Shown here: positions 60,706-64,000 of the stretch, one piece after another
Layout: each line of letters starts with the position of its first letter
Numbering within the stretch: the stretch's first letter is position 1
Origin: Intrasporangiaceae bacterium URHB0013
GTDB taxonomy: Bacteria; Actinomycetota; Actinomycetes; Actinomycetales; Dermatophilaceae
Assembly (NCBI GenBank): GCA_000620545.1
Contig: JIBA01000018.1
Span: 62,001-126,000, forward strand
Direction of reading: 5' to 3'
Length of the DNA: 64,000 nt
Notes under the pieces: generated by a model
The model's database searches: none
Seen by the model: only the letters and a program-made list of their open reading frames with translations
Told to the model about the DNA's origin: nothing
Made by a program: the position numbers and the translations under genes

Positions 60706-61635
60706 ATGAACCACGTCGACCCGACCGGGACCGTCCTGCCGTCGTGGCGGCCCGGGGCCACCCGGGACGCCCTCGTGGACTTCCTCGACGCTTCGTCGGA
60801 GCTCCCCACCGAACGCCGCCTCGCCTGTTTCGACATCGACGGCACCCTGTGGGCCGAGAGACCGACCTACGCGCAGTTCGACTTCTTCGTCGACGCCTTG
60901 GGTCGTCGCGTCGCGCAGGACCCAAGTCTCGCGACCCGCGTGGAGTACGCCGCCCTCCTGCCCGGAGGCAGCCGGGCTGCCCTCGGCGACCTCGGGCTCG
61001 CACGGGTGGCCATGGCGCTCGTCGAGCTGTTCGACGGCCAGTCACCCGAGGCCTTCGGGGCGGAGGTGCGCGAGTTCATGTCACGTGCGCAGCATGCGGC
61101 GCTCGGTCGTCCGCTGCGTTCGACCGTCTACGTCCCGATGCTCGAGCTGCTCGCGGCCCTGCGTGAGCGCCAGTTCACCATCGCGCTGGTCACCGGGGGC
61201 GGCACGGAGTTCGTGCGGTCCATCAGCTCTGACCTCTACGAGGTGCCACCCGAGCGCGTCGTCGGAACCCTCATCACCTACACGTTCGCCCGCGACGTCC
61301 AGGGACGCCCCACCCTCCGACGATCGGCGCAGCTCGACGGCCGACCCAACGAGGGGGCGGTCAAGGTGTCGAACATCCAGGCGCAGCTGGGCCGCGCACC
61401 CGTTTTCGCGGCCGGCAACTCCGGTGGCGACCGCGAGATGCTCGAGTGGGCCGTGAGCGAGGACGGCCCGAGTCTCGCCCTGCTCGTCGACCACGACGAC
61501 GAGGACCGTGAGTTCCGCTACGTCGGCACCGCCGAGACGGTCGAGGAGCCGGAGGCGATCACCGACGTCGCGCAGCGCCTCGGCTGGACCGTCGCCAGCA
61601 TGCGGAGTGACTGGGCGTCGGTCTTCCCGGCCTGA
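60706..61635 (+). CDS. HAD-family hydrolase in the sulfatase operon
   Basis: A 309-residue protein with HAD motif I LACFDIDGTLWAERP (two Asp), motif II VTGGGTEFV, and motif III/IV PVFAAGNSGGDREMLEW. The cap domain sits between motifs I and II, as in phosphoserine-phosphatase-like (C1) members. Motif II has T-G in place of S-G, which is allowed. A phosphatase acting on a product of desulfation is an inference from its operon. The ATG at 60706 has GGGAGG at 7 bases; an ATG at 60700 overlaps the FGE stop. Confidence 0.88.
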   Translation: MNHVDPTGTVLPSWRPGATRDALVDFLDASSELPTERRLACFDIDGTLWAERPTYAQFDFFVDALGRRVAQDPSLATRVEYAALLPGGSRAALGDLGLARVAMALVELFDGQSPEAFGAEVREFMSRAQHAALGRPLRSTVYVPMLELLAALRERQFTIALVTGGGTEFVRSISSDLYEVPPERVVGTLITYTFARDVQGRPTLRRSAQLDGRPNEGAVKVSNIQAQLGRAPVFAAGNSGGDREMLEWAVSEDGPSLALLVDHDDEDREFRYVGTAETVEEPEAITDVAQRLGWTVASMRSDWASVFPA

Positions 61636-61681
61636 GCCGCCGACGAAGGCCTCGTCACCATGACGAGAACGGCTGTCCGGC

Positions 61682-62845
61682 TCAGGCAGCGACGTGCTCG
61701 CGGGCTGGTTCGGGCGCGGGAAGGTCCGTGACGGGCGCAGCGGTGTTGCGGCCCAGGAGGTTGTTGGGCAGGGAGAGCCGGATGACCTTCCTCCACGCGG
61801 AGGCGACCTGCCGCGGGAGCGAGCCCGTCGTGTAGGTGAGGCCGTACCGCTGGAAGAGCGCCTGCACCTGCGGGGCGATCTGCTGGTAGCGGTTGCTCGG
61901 CAGGTCCGGGAAGAGGTGGTGCTCGATCTGGAAGCTGAGGTTGCCGGTCATGAAGTGCATGGCCCGGCTACCGCTGATGTTGGCCGAGCCGAGCATCTGG
62001 CGCAGGTACCACTCGCCACGGGTCTCCCCCACGATCGACCTGCGCTCGAAGGTCTCGACCCCCTCGGGGAAGTGGCCACACATGATGACCGAGTGGGTCC
62101 AGAGGTTGCGGATGAGGTTGGCCGTCGCGTTGGCGGCGAGGGTGTTGAGGAACGACGGGCCCGACAGCAACGGGTGGATGACGTAGTCCTTCGTCATCTG
62201 GTTGCGGATCTTCTTCAGGGTCACCTTGGCGCGGGCCCGGAAGTCGGGGTCCTGGCGGCGCTCCTTGGTCGCGAGGTTCTTGCCGAGCTCGAGGTCGTAC
62301 GCGGCGATGCCGTACTCGAAGAAGCAGGCGTTGACGAAGTTCCACAACGGCTGCGCCGCGTAGAGGGGAACCCAGCGCTGGTCCTCGTCGACCCGCATGA
62401 TGCCGTAGCCGAGATCGTTGTCCTTGCCGATGACGTTCGTGTAGGTGTGGTGCAGCTCGTTGTGCGAGTGCTTCCACTGCTCCGACGGGCTGGCGTTGTC
62501 CCACTCCCAGGTCGTCGAGTGGATCTTCGGGTCGCGCATCCAGTCCCACTGGCCGTGCATGACGTTGTGCCCGATCTCCATGTTCTCGATGATCTTGGCG
62601 ACCGCGAGGCCGGCGGTGCCGACAACCCAGGCCGGCGGGAACATCGACACGAGCAGGACGGCACGACTGCCGAGCTCGAGCTTGCGCTGGGTGGCGATGA
62701 CCTTGCGGATGTAGGCCGCGTCGTCGGCTCCGCGCGTGTCGATCACCGACTGCCGGATGGCGTCGAGCTCGACACCGAGCTGCTCGATGTCCTCGGGCGT
62801 GAGGTGCGCGATGGGGTTGTGGGCCTTCTTCTGCAGGACGGTCAT
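61682..62845 (-). CDS. Membrane fatty acid desaturase
   Basis: A 387-residue diiron desaturase with all three His boxes: IENMEIGHNVMHGQWDWM (HxxxH), EQWKHSHNELHHTYTN (HxxHH) and NLSFQIEHHLFPDLPSNRYQ (QxxHH). This is the acyl-lipid/acyl-CoA desaturase form of actinobacteria (DesA3-like). It introduces double bonds in membrane lipids and needs electrons from the ferredoxin reductase encoded 50 bases upstream. The ATG at 62845 is set by the N-terminal MTVLQKKAHNPIAHLTPEDI. Confidence 0.95.
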   Translation of the reverse strand: MTVLQKKAHNPIAHLTPEDIEQLGVELDAIRQSVIDTRGADDAAYIRKVIATQRKLELGSRAVLLVSMFPPAWVVGTAGLAVAKIIENMEIGHNVMHGQWDWMRDPKIHSTTWEWDNASPSEQWKHSHNELHHTYTNVIGKDNDLGYGIMRVDEDQRWVPLYAAQPLWNFVNACFFEYGIAAYDLELGKNLATKERRQDPDFRARAKVTLKKIRNQMTKDYVIHPLLSGPSFLNTLAANATANLIRNLWTHSVIMCGHFPEGVETFERRSIVGETRGEWYLRQMLGSANISGSRAMHFMTGNLSFQIEHHLFPDLPSNRYQQIAPQVQALFQRYGLTYTTGSLPRQVASAWRKVIRLSLPNNLLGRNTAAPVTDLPAPEPAREHVAA

Positions 62846-62894
62846 GGTGACTCCTCTGGTCAGGGGGTCGGCGTGTGGATCGTGAGTGGATCGG

Positions 62895-64000
62895 TCAGTG
62901 GTCGATGACGCAGGCGCCGGCGGCTGCGGAGATGCACGTCTGGATCGGGACGCCCCGGCCCTCGGTCTCGCCGGGTGTCGCGGTCGTGACGGCGCCGGTG
63001 CGCAGGTCACGGACGGCGCCCTCGCGCAGGGGCAGCACGCAGCCGAAGCAGATGCCCATGCGGCACCCGGACGGCATGAGGACGCCGGCTGCCTCGGCGG
63101 CGTCGAGGATCGGAGTGGCACCGTCGGCGTCGACCATCGTGCCGGAGCCGGTGAAGTCGACGGTGCCGCCCTCGCCCACGGCACGTGTCGTGACACGGAA
63201 CTGCTCGGTGAGCAGCTCCAGCCCACGCTCGTCGTGGTGGCGCTGGAGCGCGTCGAGCAGTCCCCCGGGCCCGCAGGCCAGGGTCACCCGCTCGTGCAGG
63301 TCCGGGACGAGCGCCTCGAGGTCGCCGACGTCGAGCACGCCGTGCACGTCGTCGTAGCGGGCGACCAGACGGATGAGGCCCGCGTCGTCGAGGGCACGCA
63401 GGTTGTCGAGGAAGATCGAGTGCGGCTCGCTCGGTGCGACGTGCACGACGACGATGTCGTATGCCGCAGAACAGGCCAGGCGCACGACGCCGTCGTCCGC
63501 GACGGGAAAGAGGTTGCGAAGCATGCCGACGACCGGGGTGACGCCGGACCCCGCGGTGACGAAGAGGAACTTGCCGCCGTCGGTCGGGAGCACGAAGTCG
63601 CCCTGGGCCTGCTCGAGGTGGACGAGCGTGCCGGGGCGCGACTCGCGGACGAGGTGGGTGCTGACCAGCCCGTCCGGCACCGCCTTGACGGTGATCGAGA
63701 TGTTGCCGTCCGGGCGTGGCCCGTGGGTCAGGGAGTACGCCCGCCACTGGCGGATGCCGTTCACGTCCACGCCCAGGCGCACATACTGCCCCGGCACGTG
63801 GCCGGCCCAGTCGGCGCCCGGACGGATGACGATGGTCGACGCGTCCGCCGTCTCCGGGTGGACGGCCACGATGCGTCCGCGCAGGTCGGCACCTGGGCGC
63901 AGCGGGTCGAAGAGGTCCAGGTAGTCGGCAGGCAGGAGCGGGGAGGTCGCGCGCTCGGCGAGCTGGAGCAACCGTCGTCGCAGGGACGGACGTGCGGCTC
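62895..64000 (-). CDS. Ferredoxin-type oxidoreductase for the desaturase, 5' end outside window
   Basis: Passes electrons from NADPH through FAD and a 2Fe-2S centre to the desaturase. Domains in order: FAD-binding VPGQYVRLGVDVNGIRQWRA then YSLTH; NAD-binding FLFVTAGSGVTPVVGMLRNL and VTLACGPGGLLDAL; 2Fe-2S ferredoxin domain with SGCRMGICFGCVLPLREGAV and a final Cys in PIQTCISAAAGACV. The frame stays open upstream through RPSLRRRLLQLAERATSPLL to the window edge, so the true start lies outside. Same operon as the desaturase. Confidence 0.93.
   Translation of the reverse strand, partial: AARPSLRRRLLQLAERATSPLLPADYLDLFDPLRPGADLRGRIVAVHPETADASTIVIRPGADWAGHVPGQYVRLGVDVNGIRQWRAYSLTHGPRPDGNISITVKAVPDGLVSTHLVRESRPGTLVHLEQAQGDFVLPTDGGKFLFVTAGSGVTPVVGMLRNLFPVADDGVVRLACSAAYDIVVVHVAPSEPHSIFLDNLRALDDAGLIRLVARYDDVHGVLDVGDLEALVPDLHERVTLACGPGGLLDALQRHHDERGLELLTEQFRVTTRAVGEGGTVDFTGSGTMVDADGATPILDAAEAAGVLMPSGCRMGICFGCVLPLREGAVRDLRTGAVTTATPGETEGRGVPIQTCISAAAGACVIDH

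Noticed and set aside
1-64000. CRISPR arrays
   Set aside because: No set of regularly spaced short direct repeats was seen; repeats present are two-copy elements or inverted repeats.

Overview
High-GC actinobacterial DNA. The housekeeping part looks like a member of the Micrococcales, perhaps Intrasporangiaceae (inference from glnA2-glnE, panB, map and ppgK gene content and strong G/C third-position bias). No rRNA, clear tRNA or CRISPR array was seen. The window has two parts: a mosaic, partly decayed accessory region (about 2.3-29.8 kb) and an ordered chromosomal region (about 29.8-64 kb).

Left edge (1-2.34 kb): the 3' part of an arylsulfatase gene followed by its formylglycine-generating enzyme (FGE). 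A second, complete sulfatase-FGE pair, with a HAD hydrolase added, lies at 58.2-61.6 kb.

Accessory region: gene remnants (resolvase tail, HTH pseudogene, frameshifted DNA ligase, frameshifted small genes), two IS110-family elements (one with an in-frame stop, one truncated and frameshifted), and two noncoding or regulatory repeats (A and B) in the order B-A near 3.3-4.1 kb and A-B near 26.9-27.8 kb. Between them sit intact gene groups: an envelope cluster at 11.8-21.1 kb (K+ channel, two long paralogous surface proteins with Ig-like repeats, a DUF4236-like membrane protein that shares a PH-like module with one of them, a secreted HNH nuclease with an Excalibur domain, a PASTA-like membrane protein), a small phage-like gene pair (23.9-24.5 kb), and a tightly coupled two-gene unit of unknown function (25.4-26.9 kb: soluble protein plus multi-pass membrane protein) that is my best candidate for an undescribed, possibly defensive, system. 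Strong hairpins and a nested multi-stem structure occur at 4.19-4.51 kb.

Chromosomal region: dnaJ-like/hsp20 heat-shock pair with a palindromic operator, DUF1810, a secreted peptidase-like protein with a peptidoglycan-binding domain, MFS exporter-glnE-glnA2 (nitrogen assimilation), immune-inhibitor-A type metalloprotease, panB, map, ppgK, an ABC exporter, an MBL hydrolase, a BrkB-like membrane protein, a PknB-type kinase, an ANTAR protein, a polar amino-acid ABC importer, a secreted TIM-barrel-like protein, an SRPBCC/FAD-oxidoreductase pair, the sulfatase-FGE-HAD operon, and a fatty-acid desaturase with its ferredoxin reductase, which runs off the right edge.
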